A stretch of 64,000 nucleotides of DNA. It comes from an uncultured Christensenellaceae bacterium. Lineage in GTDB: Bacteria; Bacillota; Clostridia; Christensenellales; UBA3700. The notes under the pieces were generated by a model. The model did no database searches, had not been told where the DNA came from, and saw only the letters and a program-made list of their open reading frames with translations. The translations under genes were made by a program, and so were the position numbers. Positions 1 to 8,509 of the stretch are shown here, piece after piece; position 1 is the first letter of the stretch, and each line of letters begins with the position of its first letter. The stretch is from contig CALWRH010000009.1 in assembly GCA_944383895.1 (NCBI GenBank), positions 1-64,000 of the forward strand. Direction: 5' to 3'.

Positions 1-1091
1 AGCGGTTTACGGCTTTTCTTAAAGATCATTATCTTATAGATAAGCCGATATCCGAAATCAGAGTGCGCGACGTGCAGTTGTTTCTCAATTCGTTTTCGCT
101 TTATCAGCATAACGGAATACAGTTTCGCCTGAAAAAAGACTTTCCGCCATCGGTCAGTCTGCGTGAATTGGCGGAGAAAAAGATCATCCCCAGAAGCACC
201 TCTTACAATCTCAGAAGAAAAGGCGCGCATATCGGTATCAAGATGGTCGAGAGTATTTGCGAATACTGCAAATTGAACAGAGACAAATACTTTGAAATGG
301 TTGACAACGTGAAAAGGTATTCTCCCGAAACGGTAAAGGGCTATCGCAGAGTATTGCGTACTCTGTTCAATGAAGCCGTTCGTTACGAATGGATAGAAAA
401 GAATCCCGTCTGTTCGACTAAAGTCGGAATAGGGAGCAACAACGTTTCGCTCCGTGCGGTACCTGAAAAAGAGGTATTCTCGTTTGCAGAGGCAAAGGAG
501 TTTGTAAAACAGCTTGACGCTTTGGACGATGAGTTTATTTATAAGAAAGTCGTCTTGAAGTTGATGTTGCTGACAGGCGTAAGAACGGCGGAGATGCACG
601 GGCTGAGATGGTCTGACGTCGATTTCGAAAGGAAAGTCATACACATCAGACGAAACAGACTGTATTCCAGGAATATCGGAAGTTACGAAAAAGAGCCGAA
701 GACAAGAACTTCCAGCAGAGAGATTCCGCTGACCGACACGCTGGTAGAAGATCTGAAAAAGTACTACAAATGGTTTGAGATAGCTTTCGACGACTTCGAA
801 AAGCAGCTCGACGATTTTTATCTCGCCGTAAATATTTACAGAGAACCTCTCGCATCCGGCGTGATCGGGAAGTGGCTCAAAAAGTTCGAAGAGCAATGGG
901 GATTGAAACACGTTACCTGTCACGGACTCAGACATACATATTGCAGCTTGCTCCTTTCGCAGAACGTGCCGATTCAGACTGTCACCAAATACATGGGGCA
1001 CAGTGATTCGACCGTAACGCTTCAGGTTTACGCGCATTTTATTCCCGACACCAAAGAAAAGGTCGTCAACGCCTTAAACAATATAATATAG
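1..1091 (+). CDS. Tyrosine recombinase (phage/ICE-type integrase), 5' end outside window
   Basis: Site-specific integrase that would cut and rejoin DNA through a catalytic tyrosine. The reading frame is open from base 3, so the N-terminus lies off the left edge; the GTG at 63 is an internal Val codon. An HTH-like insert (about nt 150-290) precedes the core-binding helices and catalytic domain. Visible catalytic residues are Arg in TGVRTAEMHGLRW (about nt 581), Lys in EPKTRTSS, the HGLRH box (about nt 928), MGHSD, and the Tyr of VYAHF (about nt 1028). It is followed by two excisionase-like genes, and a tRNA-Arg broken in its anticodon loop marks the likely attachment site at 2972-2980. Family assignment is firm. 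Confidence 0.93.
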   Translation, partial: RFTAFLKDHYLIDKPISEIRVRDVQLFLNSFSLYQHNGIQFRLKKDFPPSVSLRELAEKKIIPRSTSYNLRRKGAHIGIKMVESICEYCKLNRDKYFEMVDNVKRYSPETVKGYRRVLRTLFNEAVRYEWIEKNPVCSTKVGIGSNNVSLRAVPEKEVFSFAEAKEFVKQLDALDDEFIYKKVVLKLMLLTGVRTAEMHGLRWSDVDFERKVIHIRRNRLYSRNIGSYEKEPKTRTSSREIPLTDTLVEDLKKYYKWFEIAFDDFEKQLDDFYLAVNIYREPLASGVIGKWLKKFEEQWGLKHVTCHGLRHTYCSLLLSQNVPIQTVTKYMGHSDSTVTLQVYAHFIPDTKEKVVNALNNII

Positions 1092-1117
1092 ATATTGCAA
1101 AATACGGCAGGTGAAAC

Positions 1118-1315
1118 ATGTACATACCGAGGATAAGAAGGATCAACGACGTCTTGACTGAAATCAAAAAACAAGACCCTGAAACCGACTTGACTTGGAA
1201 ACTCGTTAAACGCCTTATAAAGGACAAAAGATTGACAGCTATGAAATTCGGCAATTCATGGCTGATCAATCTTGACGAGTTTTACGGATTTTTCAGGGCA
1301 GGAGGCAAAAAATGA
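1118..1315 (+). CDS. Small winged-helix, excisionase-like protein (65 aa)
   Basis: Small basic protein, probably a DNA-binding recombination directionality factor or regulator for the adjacent integrase. It has an N-terminal PRIRRINDVL helix, a second helix (VKRLIKD) and a terminal GNSWLINLDEF strand-turn, typical of MerR/excisionase-like wHTH domains. Its stop overlaps the next start (ATGA), implying translational coupling. The sequence aligns with the C-terminal half of the following protein (PRIRRIN versus PKVRRIE; WLINLDEF versus IIVNYDEL), so both come from one duplicated domain. Excisionase activity is inferred from size, fold and position. Confidence 0.65.
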   Translation: MYIPRIRRINDVLTEIKKQDPETDLTWKLVKRLIKDKRLTAMKFGNSWLINLDEFYGFFRAGGKK

Positions 1316-1707
1316 GATTTGTAACAAGCGGCTATCTTCAAAGACTGTTTGCAGAACAAGACAAACATACGATATTAAGACGTCCCAACATAAGGCGCTT
1401 TGTATTGCAGTACAATGTGCCTTACGAGCAACACAAGAAAGCATGGCTCATCGATTTCGACGCATTTATGAAAGCGATCGCGCCTAAAAAATATCCTGTT
1501 CAGGAAGGTGTTCCCAAAGTGCGGAGAATAGAAAATGCCTTGAAAGAATACAACGCTTCTCATAAGCAAAAAGCAACAATGGACGATGTAAAGGCTTGTC
1601 TTAAAAGCGGCAACGTGTTTTATTACAGTTTCCGTGGCAGGATTATAGTAAATTACGATGAGCTTGAGATTGAGTTGAGAAAGCTTATACGACTCAAACA
1701 AGTTTAG
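1312..1707 (+). CDS. Two-domain winged-helix, excisionase-like protein (131 aa)
   Basis: Unknown protein that appears to hold two tandem copies of the small wHTH domain encoded just upstream. Residues about 1-60 (RRPNIRRF, then AWLIDFDAF) form one copy. Residues about 64-125 (PKVRRIENALKEY, then GRIIVNYDEL) form the second. It overlaps the upstream gene by 4 nt. The likely role is binding to integrase arm sites or controlling excision. No catalytic motif is seen, and there is no further gene before the A+T-rich promoter region at 1750-1985. Confidence 0.6.
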   Translation: MRFVTSGYLQRLFAEQDKHTILRRPNIRRFVLQYNVPYEQHKKAWLIDFDAFMKAIAPKKYPVQEGVPKVRRIENALKEYNASHKQKATMDDVKACLKSGNVFYYSFRGRIIVNYDELEIELRKLIRLKQV

Positions 1708-1911
1708 CAGTATAATAAAACAATATGTAGCTTTTAACAAGTCAAAAAGTATTAACTTGCATTTTAACGAAGATTTTGAAATTTATAATGTAAAAGATTA
1801 TCAACATACTGACAATGTTTGATATAAAATATGTCAATTTGCATGTGAAATGAAAATAATAGAGATACACTATATTAAAGTAAAAATCTAATTGACAATT
1901 GTAGAAAAATG

Positions 1912-1940
1912 TTGACAAAAAAAGTATAAAAATGTATAAT
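1912..1940 (+). promoter_or_regulatory. Consensus sigma-A promoter of the AbiEi-like gene
   Basis: TTGACA at 1912-1917 and TATAAT at 1935-1940 are separated by 17 bp, a perfect consensus. The surrounding 1710-1985 is very A+T-rich and holds no gene. Confidence 0.8.
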
Positions 1941-1985
1941 TTTCTTAAGTAAAGGAATATAATATTTAATAAGAATAATAAGATC

Positions 1986-2618
1986 ATGAAAAATGTAATT
2001 GAAATATTAAAAAACAAATATTCTGAAAATGAGCCGATATCCATTCAGGATATACGCGTAGCTTTGCCCGAATATACGAGAGGCAGGATATATCAGATCA
2101 TTGATGAACTTGAGGATAAAGGCCAGCTTAAAAGGTTTGATCAAGGTATTTATTATATTCCTAAAAAAACAATATTCGGTGATTCGGTTTTAGATCCGAG
2201 AAAAATCATTAATAAAAAATATATTACAGACGGAGAGAATAATTACGGATATTATACCGGCATTGCTTTGTTGAATGCCTTTGGCATATCTACCCAATCT
2301 GCAAATATCGTTGAAATTCGTACGAATAATGAATCGACAAACAAAAGAACGGTATGTATCGGTAAGCAACAAGTAATCATAAAAAAATCAAGAGCGGAAT
2401 TGAATAACGACAATTGCGCGGCAATAATGATACTTGAGATATTTAACTTAATAACAGCGTCTGAAGTTAATTCAAAAGACTTTAGCAGAGTCATCGAATT
2501 TGCGAGGGGGAGAAATCTTACATCAGATAAAATTTTGCAATACTCAAAAGATATGCCCGCAAAAGCCGCAAAGAATTTTGTCATGAGCGAGGTAAACAAA
2601 GTGCTTTCATCAAAATAA
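1986..2618 (+). CDS. AbiEi-type antitoxin / DUF6088-like transcriptional regulator, without toxin
   Basis: Resembles the AbiEi antitoxins of type IV toxin-antitoxin systems, which carry an N-terminal winged helix that represses their own operon. Residues about 10-60 form the wHTH (ISIQDIRVALPEYTRGRIYQ, then GIYYIPKK). Residues about 60-200 match the AbiEi/DUF6088 body (YYTGIALLNAFGISTQ). The start ATG has only a weak ribosome site. The usual partner, an AbiEii nucleotidyltransferase, is absent: a terminator and a tRNA follow directly. It may be an orphan regulator or anti-addiction gene of the element. Confidence 0.7.
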   Translation: MKNVIEILKNKYSENEPISIQDIRVALPEYTRGRIYQIIDELEDKGQLKRFDQGIYYIPKKTIFGDSVLDPRKIINKKYITDGENNYGYYTGIALLNAFGISTQSANIVEIRTNNESTNKRTVCIGKQQVIIKKSRAELNNDNCAAIMILEIFNLITASEVNSKDFSRVIEFARGRNLTSDKILQYSKDMPAKAAKNFVMSEVNKVLSSK

Positions 2619-2709
2619 ATTTTTAACTGATAAATAAAAGCGTGTTATATTTGTATTTATTTTGTCGAGAACAAATAATAAATTCCATTTATCCTGATAG
2701 ACTGAGAAT

Positions 2710-2747
2710 AAAAAAGCAAGGCAATAAATCGTGCCTTGCTTTTTTTG
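2710..2747. terminator. Bidirectional intrinsic terminator
   Basis: AAAAAGCAAGGCA and TGCCTTGCTTTTT form a stem with A and T tracts on both sides. It serves the AbiEi-like gene on + and the tRNA-Arg on -. Confidence 0.88.
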
Positions 2748-2751
2748 TTGG

Positions 2752-2823
2752 CGTGCCCATAGGGAATCGAACCCCAAATTAAGCCTTAGGAGGGCTTCGT
2801 TATATCCGTTTAACTATGAGCAC
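2752..2823 (-). tRNA. tRNA-Arg (anticodon CCT), element-borne
   Basis: The minus strand folds as a cloverleaf. The acceptor GTGCTCA pairs with TGGGCAC. The D arm is GTTA/TAAC with GG in the loop. The anticodon stem AAGCC/GGCTT holds loop CTCCTAA, and the T arm has TTCGATT. It is about 72 nt long with no encoded CCA. The 5' half differs strongly from the broken tRNA-Arg at 2972-3012, so it is a distinct gene that probably travels with the element and replaces the disrupted copy. Confidence 0.82.
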
Positions 2824-2900
2824 ATTAGCAATTTTATTTGTCAATATGAAAGTGATTTTCTTTCATATTTTATACCAGAATTTATACCAGTTTTTCGTTT

Positions 2901-2954
2901 GACCACAATATATAGTGGTCGCTTGCCGTCAAAATCACAACATATTGTGGTTTT
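2901..2954. promoter_or_regulatory. Two palindromes next to the element junction
   Basis: GACCAC and GTGGTC flank an 8-bp A+T centre at 2901-2920. CACAACATATTGTG lies at 2934-2947 inside an AAAA/TTTT frame. The half-sites are related (CCACAATAT). They lie 20-80 bp inside the tRNA junction, as expected for integrase arm or excisionase sites. This is inference. Confidence 0.5.
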
Positions 2955-2971
2955 GGGTGGATAGGGCAACA

Positions 2972-3012
2972 GCTTAGGAGGCGAACGCTCTATCCTACTG
3001 AGCTACGGAAAC
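2972..3012 (-). pseudogene. 5' half of a tRNA-Arg(CCT), cut in the anticodon loop (att site)
   Basis: On the minus strand GTTTCCG, the D arm GCTC/GAGC, the anticodon stem TTCGC and loop CTCCTAA are intact. The sequence then changes (GCTGT instead of GCGAA), so the anticodon stem cannot close and no T arm follows. The break falls in CTCCTAAG, the normal crossover zone of tyrosine integrases. Host DNA starts on the right of it. Confidence 0.75.
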
Positions 3013-3266
3013 AAGTTGAGTGTTTGTTGCAGGAAAGCTGCGGGAGCTTTATTTGCTTAATGATTATACAATATTTGAATAGATAAATCAAGAAAGAAAA
3101 TAAAGATTGTGAAAAACGCATAAAATGGCAGAACTGTTATGTCGGCGGAGTCTGCGTTGACACAAAGACCGATTGATGATAAAATTTTTTTAGATCGTCA
3201 TCACGATGTGATGGTGAAACGCAAAAGATATTTGATTATCGTGAAAATCGTTTGTGGCAGGAGATT

Positions 3267-4664
3267 ATGGGAAAAATTTATTTGTGCGTTACGGCTGTTG
3301 TCATATTGGTTCTTGCAAGCATGTTGTTGTTTACGTCTTGCAGCAGTATCAAAATAAAAGATTATCCGGCGACGCGGACGTCATTTGAATACGAAACTGA
3401 CGATTCGGTCGCGTTATACGATCCCGAAAGCGGATATATAGCAAATCAAAGCAGAGGTTTCAGAGGCGAAGCATACATAAACCTCGGGACAGGCGAAGCG
3501 TATCCCGGCAGCGGAGAAAGTTATGTCGAAAGGCTGAAAAGTCAGGCGGAAACGTATGCAGACGACGGGATAACGCTTATGCAGGTCTACGTCTATATGG
3601 GCAAATATTGCAATACTGACATACCGCAAAGCGCGTTTGAGCAACTCAAGGAATATTTCGAACTTATTGAGAGCTACGGTTTCAAAATGCTGCTCAGATT
3701 CGCATATGAAACCGAGGCGTCCGAAGCAGGTCCGAAGACTGGCGATATCGAAAACCACTGTAAGCAGATAAAGACGTTTATTGCAAAAAACGAAGAACTC
3801 TTCTGTAAAACCGTTTATGCCGTACAGCTCGGTATGATAGGACTTTGGGGAGAAGGACACGGCAGTATACACAAAATAGACGTAAAAAAAGTTGCAGTTG
3901 CGCTTGCGGATGCTATTCCGGAGAACATACCGCTTATGGTCAGGACTCCCGAGTTTCTGAGCAAGATACCTGAAGAACTCGAAGGAAGATTCGGCGTACA
4001 CGACGATTTTCTCGTTGGATACGATCACGAGTGGGGCATGATGTCGTGGGACGACGAGAATTATCCGAAACTTCTCAACAAATGCAAATACACGGTAACG
4101 GACGGCGAGATGCCTTGGGGAAGAGCGGGCGAACGCATAGATGCCTTAGGCGTTGTTAAACAATGCGCAGGCTACGGCTTGACGAGCATGTCGATAGAAC
4201 ATAATTACAAAGAAGACGGCAATAGTTATTGCATCGAGCAATGGAAGACGCAGTATCTTACAGCGGAGCAGCTTAAGGAGAATAATTTACCATACAATCC
4301 CGTACTGCTCGAAGACGGAAAGATAAGCATTTACGATTATCTGAGGTGTCATCTCGGTTATCATCTGGTCGCCACTGATCTCAGAATTGGAGGCGGCAAA
4401 GCGTCTTTTATGATAACCAATTACGGTTTTGCGTGCCCGTATAATTATCAGATGAAGATATACGTCGACGGCGTAGAGGTTCAGCCTTACGAAAAGTATG
4501 ATTACATTGATCTCGTTCAATTCGGACAGAAGCTATACGAATTCGATTATAACGGCGGAGAGATATCGGTAGAGTTCGTGAACGCGAGAGATCGGGGCGA
4601 CAAAATAAGACTGTATAATTCAATCCCTTACGTCGACGGCAAGAACGTGATTTTATCGGCGTAA
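3267..4664 (+). CDS. Lipoprotein with DUF4874 and DUF4832 domains
   Basis: Secreted lipoprotein of about 465 aa resembling glycoside-hydrolase-like DUF4874-DUF4832 proteins. The signal peptide is hydrophobic at residues 8-23 with Cys25 in FTSCSS as lipidation site. The N-terminal half looks like a TIM barrel (GFRGEAYINLG, GLWGEGHG, then VHDDFLVGYDHEWG). The C-terminal part is beta-rich (DLRIGGGKASFMITNYG). I chose the ATG at 3267 over the upstream TTG because it gives a normal signal peptide; an AGGAG lies very close to it. It stands alone. Substrate unknown, possibly a glycan. Confidence 0.75.
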   Translation: MGKIYLCVTAVVILVLASMLLFTSCSSIKIKDYPATRTSFEYETDDSVALYDPESGYIANQSRGFRGEAYINLGTGEAYPGSGESYVERLKSQAETYADDGITLMQVYVYMGKYCNTDIPQSAFEQLKEYFELIESYGFKMLLRFAYETEASEAGPKTGDIENHCKQIKTFIAKNEELFCKTVYAVQLGMIGLWGEGHGSIHKIDVKKVAVALADAIPENIPLMVRTPEFLSKIPEELEGRFGVHDDFLVGYDHEWGMMSWDDENYPKLLNKCKYTVTDGEMPWGRAGERIDALGVVKQCAGYGLTSMSIEHNYKEDGNSYCIEQWKTQYLTAEQLKENNLPYNPVLLEDGKISIYDYLRCHLGYHLVATDLRIGGGKASFMITNYGFACPYNYQMKIYVDGVEVQPYEKYDYIDLVQFGQKLYEFDYNGGEISVEFVNARDRGDKIRLYNSIPYVDGKNVILSA

Positions 4665-4727
4665 TTCAAATGAATATTAATACATTTTAGTTATTCTGCG
4701 TGTTTTGCCTGCCTGAAACGGAGCAGG

Positions 4728-4756
4728 TTGACAAGCGGGCTGAAAAATGCTATAAT
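4728..4756 (+). promoter_or_regulatory. Consensus promoter for yqeY
   Basis: TTGACA (4728-4733), 17 bp, TATAAT (4751-4756). The start codon is 34 nt downstream. Confidence 0.8.
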
Positions 4757-4789
4757 ATTTGATAATTTATGCAAAGAAGGTAGATATTT

Positions 4790-5212
4790 ATGTTGGACGA
4801 AGAAATCAAAAAAGCAAGAATACAGGCAATGAAAGACCGCGACAGAAGTTCGTCGGACGTGCTGAGCGTAGTAATGAACAAGATAATGCTTGCAAAGATA
4901 GACAAGCGCGAAAAAGGGCAGGAACTGACAGACGCGGACGTGGTTTCGATTTTGCAGAAAACCGAAAAAGAACTTTACGACGAAAAAGAAAGCTTTGAAA
5001 AAGCGGGCAGACCCGAAAAGGTTGCAGAACTCGACGTTCAGATAAGCGCGGTCAAGAAATTTATCCCCGCAATGATGAGCGAAGAAGAAATAAAAGATAT
5101 CATCATGGCTCTTCCCGATAAGAGCATAGGATCCGTAATGAAACATTTCAAGACGAATTACGCCGGAAAATGCGATATGAAACTCGTCGGTGACGTATTC
5201 AAGAGGATCTGA
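4790..5212 (+). CDS. yqeY: GatB/YqeY domain-containing protein
   Basis: Small helical protein (140 aa) of the YqeY family, related to the tRNA-binding tail domain of GatB. Its exact role is unknown, though it is thought to interact with tRNA or amidotransferase components. The whole protein is one domain: N-terminal helices (KKARIQAMKDRDRSSSDVL) and the C-terminal GSVMKHFKTNYAGKCDMK stretch typical of the family. The gene is preceded by a perfect sigma-A promoter and followed after 1 nt by the P1 peptidase gene, so the two are probably co-transcribed. Confidence 0.9.
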   Translation: MLDEEIKKARIQAMKDRDRSSSDVLSVVMNKIMLAKIDKREKGQELTDADVVSILQKTEKELYDEKESFEKAGRPEKVAELDVQISAVKKFIPAMMSEEEIKDIIMALPDKSIGSVMKHFKTNYAGKCDMKLVGDVFKRI

Positions 5213-5213
5213 C

Positions 5214-6164
5214 ATGAATATTTCGATCCCAAAGGGCATAAAGATAGGACATTATAACGACGATTATACGGGCGTTACCGTAGTGCTCTGCGAAAAGGGA
5301 TGCATCTGCGGCGCAGACGTGCGCGGAGGGGCTCCCGGCACCCGGGAAACCGATTTGCTGCGCAGCGAAAAAGCGGCACAGGAAGTGCAAGCGGTAGTGC
5401 TTACGGGCGGGTCTGCGTACGGGCTCGAGAGTACATGTGGGGTAATGGAATATCTCAAGGAAAAAGGCGTCGGCGTAAAGGTTGGCGGCAAGCGCGTGCC
5501 GATAGTCTGCGGCGCGGTCATTTTCGATCTGATATACGACGACTATCATTGGCCTGATAAGAACGCAGGAAGAAAGGCGTGCGAAAACGCGGGATCCGAA
5601 AACGTAGAATTCGGGCAGGTAGGAGTAGGCAAGGGCGCGACCGTAGGCAAGCTGCGCGGCATGAAATACGCATGCAAGAGCGGCGTCGGAGCTGCAACGG
5701 TAAAGGTAGCGGGGGTCACGGTCACGGCAGTGGTCGCCGTCAATGCTTTAGGCGATGTAATAGACACGGATACGAGAAAAGTCGTTGCGGGTTGCAAAGG
5801 TAAAAACGGAAATTTCGTCGGTGCGGAAGAGCGCATTTTAAGCGGCGAATATCTCAGACTTCTCACCGGAAACACGACGATAGGTTGTATAATAACGGAC
5901 GCGAAATTGGATAAGGTCGCAGCAAACAAAGTTGCGAGTGTCGCGCATAACGGTCTGGCGAGAACGATATATCCCGTACACACCGATTATGACGGCGACA
6001 GCCTTTTCGTAATGGCTACGGGAAAAAAACTCGTAATCAATCCCGTTCTTGTCGAGATAGCTGCCGTCAAGGCAGTCGAAAGAGCGGTACTCAATGCGGT
6101 GGACGGCTCTGCTGAATACGATATAGAAATAAGCGACAGCGAGGACGATGGCGCGGAAGACTGA
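5214..6164 (+). CDS. P1 family peptidase (DmpA/NylC-type Ntn hydrolase)
   Basis: Self-processing N-terminal-nucleophile hydrolase of the DmpA/NylC/ornithine-acetyltransferase fold. The family releases N-terminal residues from peptides or opens amide bonds, and the substrate here is unknown. Hallmarks are the glycine-rich start (GADVRGGAPGTRETD), VVLTGGSAYGL, and the processing motif GNTTIGC with Asn220-Thr221; Thr221 would become the N-terminal nucleophile after autocleavage. The length (316 aa) is normal. The ATG at 5214 sits 1 nt after the yqeY stop with AAGAGGA as ribosome site. No signal peptide is visible. Confidence 0.88.
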   Translation: MNISIPKGIKIGHYNDDYTGVTVVLCEKGCICGADVRGGAPGTRETDLLRSEKAAQEVQAVVLTGGSAYGLESTCGVMEYLKEKGVGVKVGGKRVPIVCGAVIFDLIYDDYHWPDKNAGRKACENAGSENVEFGQVGVGKGATVGKLRGMKYACKSGVGAATVKVAGVTVTAVVAVNALGDVIDTDTRKVVAGCKGKNGNFVGAEERILSGEYLRLLTGNTTIGCIITDAKLDKVAANKVASVAHNGLARTIYPVHTDYDGDSLFVMATGKKLVINPVLVEIAAVKAVERAVLNAVDGSAEYDIEISDSEDDGAED

Positions 6165-6236
6165 CGTTTCGGATAATAACGGCGTTTGCCTGAAAATTTT
6201 CAAATTTTTATTTGCCGGGAGGCAAAGGAGGTAACC

Positions 6237-7583
6237 ATGACAGATAAGACCATATTGGATAAATACGAGCAGCAATGTCTGAACAGTTATCCTCTCGATA
6301 CTTCTCTTTACGACCAATTTCACGTCAAGCGCGGTTTGCGCGATAAATCCGGGCAGGGCGTGGTCGCAGGTATTACGAACATTTCCAAGATAGTTTCGTC
6401 AAAGGAAGTCGACGGCGAGCTTGTGCCGTGCGAGGGAGAGCTTTATTATCGCGGATACAGCATAGAACAGCTTGTAGACGGATTGATGAAGGACGATAGA
6501 TACGGGTTTGAAGAAATAGCGTATCTGCTATTGTTCGGGGAGTTGCCTGATAAAAATCAGCTCGAAGAACTTACCGCTACGCTTTCGGACTTGCGCAAAC
6601 TGCCTCGTAATTTCACTAAAGACGTAATTCTTAAAGCTCCGAGCAAAGACATGATGATGGGACTTTCGAGAAGCGTGCTGACGCTCGGTTCTTACGATAA
6701 GAGGGCGGACGATATAAGCGTGCACAACGTGATAAGACAATGTCTTATGCTGATAAGCGTATTCCCGATGATAAGCGTATACGGATATCACGCATACAAC
6801 CATTACGAGTGCGACGACAGTCTTTACATACATCATCCCGATCCGCATCTGAGCACGGCGCAGAACTTTTTGCGTATGTTGAGACCCGACAAGAAGTTTT
6901 CTGAGCTCGAGGCAAAAGTTCTCGATCTTGCGCTGATACTTCACATGGAGCACGGGGGAGGAAACAACTCCACGTTTACGACGAGAGTGGTCACGTCTTC
7001 GGGCACGGATACTTATTCTGCGATATCTGCCGCGCTCGCGTCGCTGAAGGGTCCCAAACACGGCGGAGCAAACCTCAAGGTAGTGCAGATGATGAAACAC
7101 ATAAGAGAGCACGTCGGAGATATTGAGGACGAAGACGAAATATATGATTATCTGATAAAGATATTGCGCAAGGAAGTCTTCGATCATAAAGGGTTGATAT
7201 ACGGTATGGGACATGCAGTCTATTCGCTGTCCGATCCGAGAGCGCAGGTGTTCAAACGTTTTGTCGGAGAGTTGTCTAAATCGAAAGGCAAGAGCAAGCT
7301 CTATACCTTCTACGAAACGGTGGAAAGACTTGCCGCAAAAGCGATAGCAAGCGAGCGCAGGATATATAAAGGCGTATCTGCCAACGTAGATTTTTACAGC
7401 GGTTTCGCTTACAGCATGCTGGGAGTGCCGAAGGAACTGTATACCCCGATGTTTGCGATAGCGCGTATAGTCGGCTGGTCGGCACACAGACTCGAAGAGC
7501 TGATAAACGCGGATAAAATAATAAGACCCGCGTATAAAGATATAGTACAGATAAGAGATTACAAGACGCTCGGAGAGAGATGA
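6237..7583 (+). CDS. gltA: Citrate synthase
   Basis: Condenses acetyl-CoA and oxaloacetate to citrate, feeding glutamate synthesis in an anaerobe with a partial TCA cycle. It is 448 aa. Motifs are LHMEHGGGNNSTFTTRV (catalytic His region), SLKGPKHGGAN and the C-terminal SAHRLEEL. The start is set by an excellent site, AAAGGAGGTAACC then ATG. The stop overlaps the next start by 4 nt (ATGA), which couples it to the CHR transporter pair downstream, an unusual partnership for citrate synthase. Confidence 0.95.
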   Translation: MTDKTILDKYEQQCLNSYPLDTSLYDQFHVKRGLRDKSGQGVVAGITNISKIVSSKEVDGELVPCEGELYYRGYSIEQLVDGLMKDDRYGFEEIAYLLLFGELPDKNQLEELTATLSDLRKLPRNFTKDVILKAPSKDMMMGLSRSVLTLGSYDKRADDISVHNVIRQCLMLISVFPMISVYGYHAYNHYECDDSLYIHHPDPHLSTAQNFLRMLRPDKKFSELEAKVLDLALILHMEHGGGNNSTFTTRVVTSSGTDTYSAISAALASLKGPKHGGANLKVVQMMKHIREHVGDIEDEDEIYDYLIKILRKEVFDHKGLIYGMGHAVYSLSDPRAQVFKRFVGELSKSKGKSKLYTFYETVERLAAKAIASERRIYKGVSANVDFYSGFAYSMLGVPKELYTPMFAIARIVGWSAHRLEELINADKIIRPAYKDIVQIRDYKTLGER

Positions 7584-8509
7584 AAAAAATATCCGCAGAC
7601 AGGGTCAGGCTTGCATTGACCCTGTTTTTGAGTTATCTGAAAATAGGCTTGTTTACGTTCGGGGGCGGCTATGCGATGATCGCGCTTATAGAGCGTGAAT
7701 TCGTCGTCCGCAAAAAATGGATCAACGAAGTCGAACTCTATGAGATAATCGCCATAGCAGAATCCACACCGGGACCGATAGCCATAAACTGCGCCACTTT
7801 CGTGGGATATAAGATACTAGGTTTTGTCGGATCTTTCCTTGCGACTCTTGCCGTATGCATACCGTCTTTCGTAATAATATATCTGATTTCCATATTTTAC
7901 GATACCTTCATGTCGCTTACGGTGATAGCCAACGCTTTCGAGGGCATAAAAGTCGGCATAGCGATAATGATCACTACCGCGGGCGTGAATATGATACGCA
8001 AGGCAAAAAAGAACGCGTTTGCGATAGGGATCTTTCTGTTGACATTTGCTGCGGCGGTCTGTATCGATATTTTTTCTCTCAACTTTTCTACGATATACAT
8101 CATACTTATAGGCGCTGCGCTCGGTATAGTATTGCAGATAGCGAGAGATATCGCGGCGATGAAAAAAGGAACGCCTACGGCAAGTTCTGATGCGGCGCGA
8201 GAAAACAGCAACAACGAAACGGGCGTGGTCAAGACGGGCAAAGCGTCCGAGATAATATGCCGTGACGGCGACTATTCATACGGCATGGGCGAAGAGCTCA
8301 GAAAAGAATTGTCGGTTTCTGAAGATAAAAAACAAAATAATGTTTCTGACATAGATGCTGAAATTATAGACACGGGTACAGAAAATTTATCTCAGAAATC
8401 TGTCGGGAAGTATACTGATGAGAAATCGGCGGCAAGCGGGAGCTTACCCGGACAAAGCGCTGCGGATGCAAGCGAAGACGGCAACGGCGGAAAGGAGGAC
8501 GAGACATGA
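7580..8509 (+). CDS. CHR (chromate) family transporter, first half, with hydrophilic tail
   Basis: Membrane protein of the chromate ion transporter family, short-chain type that works as a pair with the next gene. Residues 1-195 carry the CHR domain with FTFGGGYAMIALIERE, the AESTPGPIAINCATF signature and about six membrane segments. Residues about 200-309 form a charged, low-complexity tail (ASEIICRDGDYSYGMGEELR onward) not found in typical short CHR proteins. It overlaps gltA and the second half by 4 nt on each side. Chromate may not be the natural substrate. The tail might be regulatory. Confidence 0.88.
   Translation: MKKISADRVRLALTLFLSYLKIGLFTFGGGYAMIALIEREFVVRKKWINEVELYEIIAIAESTPGPIAINCATFVGYKILGFVGSFLATLAVCIPSFVIIYLISIFYDTFMSLTVIANAFEGIKVGIAIMITTAGVNMIRKAKKNAFAIGIFLLTFAAAVCIDIFSLNFSTIYIILIGAALGIVLQIARDIAAMKKGTPTASSDAARENSNNETGVVKTGKASEIICRDGDYSYGMGEELRKELSVSEDKKQNNVSDIDAEIIDTGTENLSQKSVGKYTDEKSAASGSLPGQSAADASEDGNGGKEDET

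Noticed and set aside
2752-3012. tRNA-Arg split by a group I intron (known in tRNA-Arg CCT)
   Set aside because: The 5' fragment acceptor GTTTCCG does not pair with the 3' end of the other tRNA (TGGGCAC), and that tRNA has its own complete 5' half.
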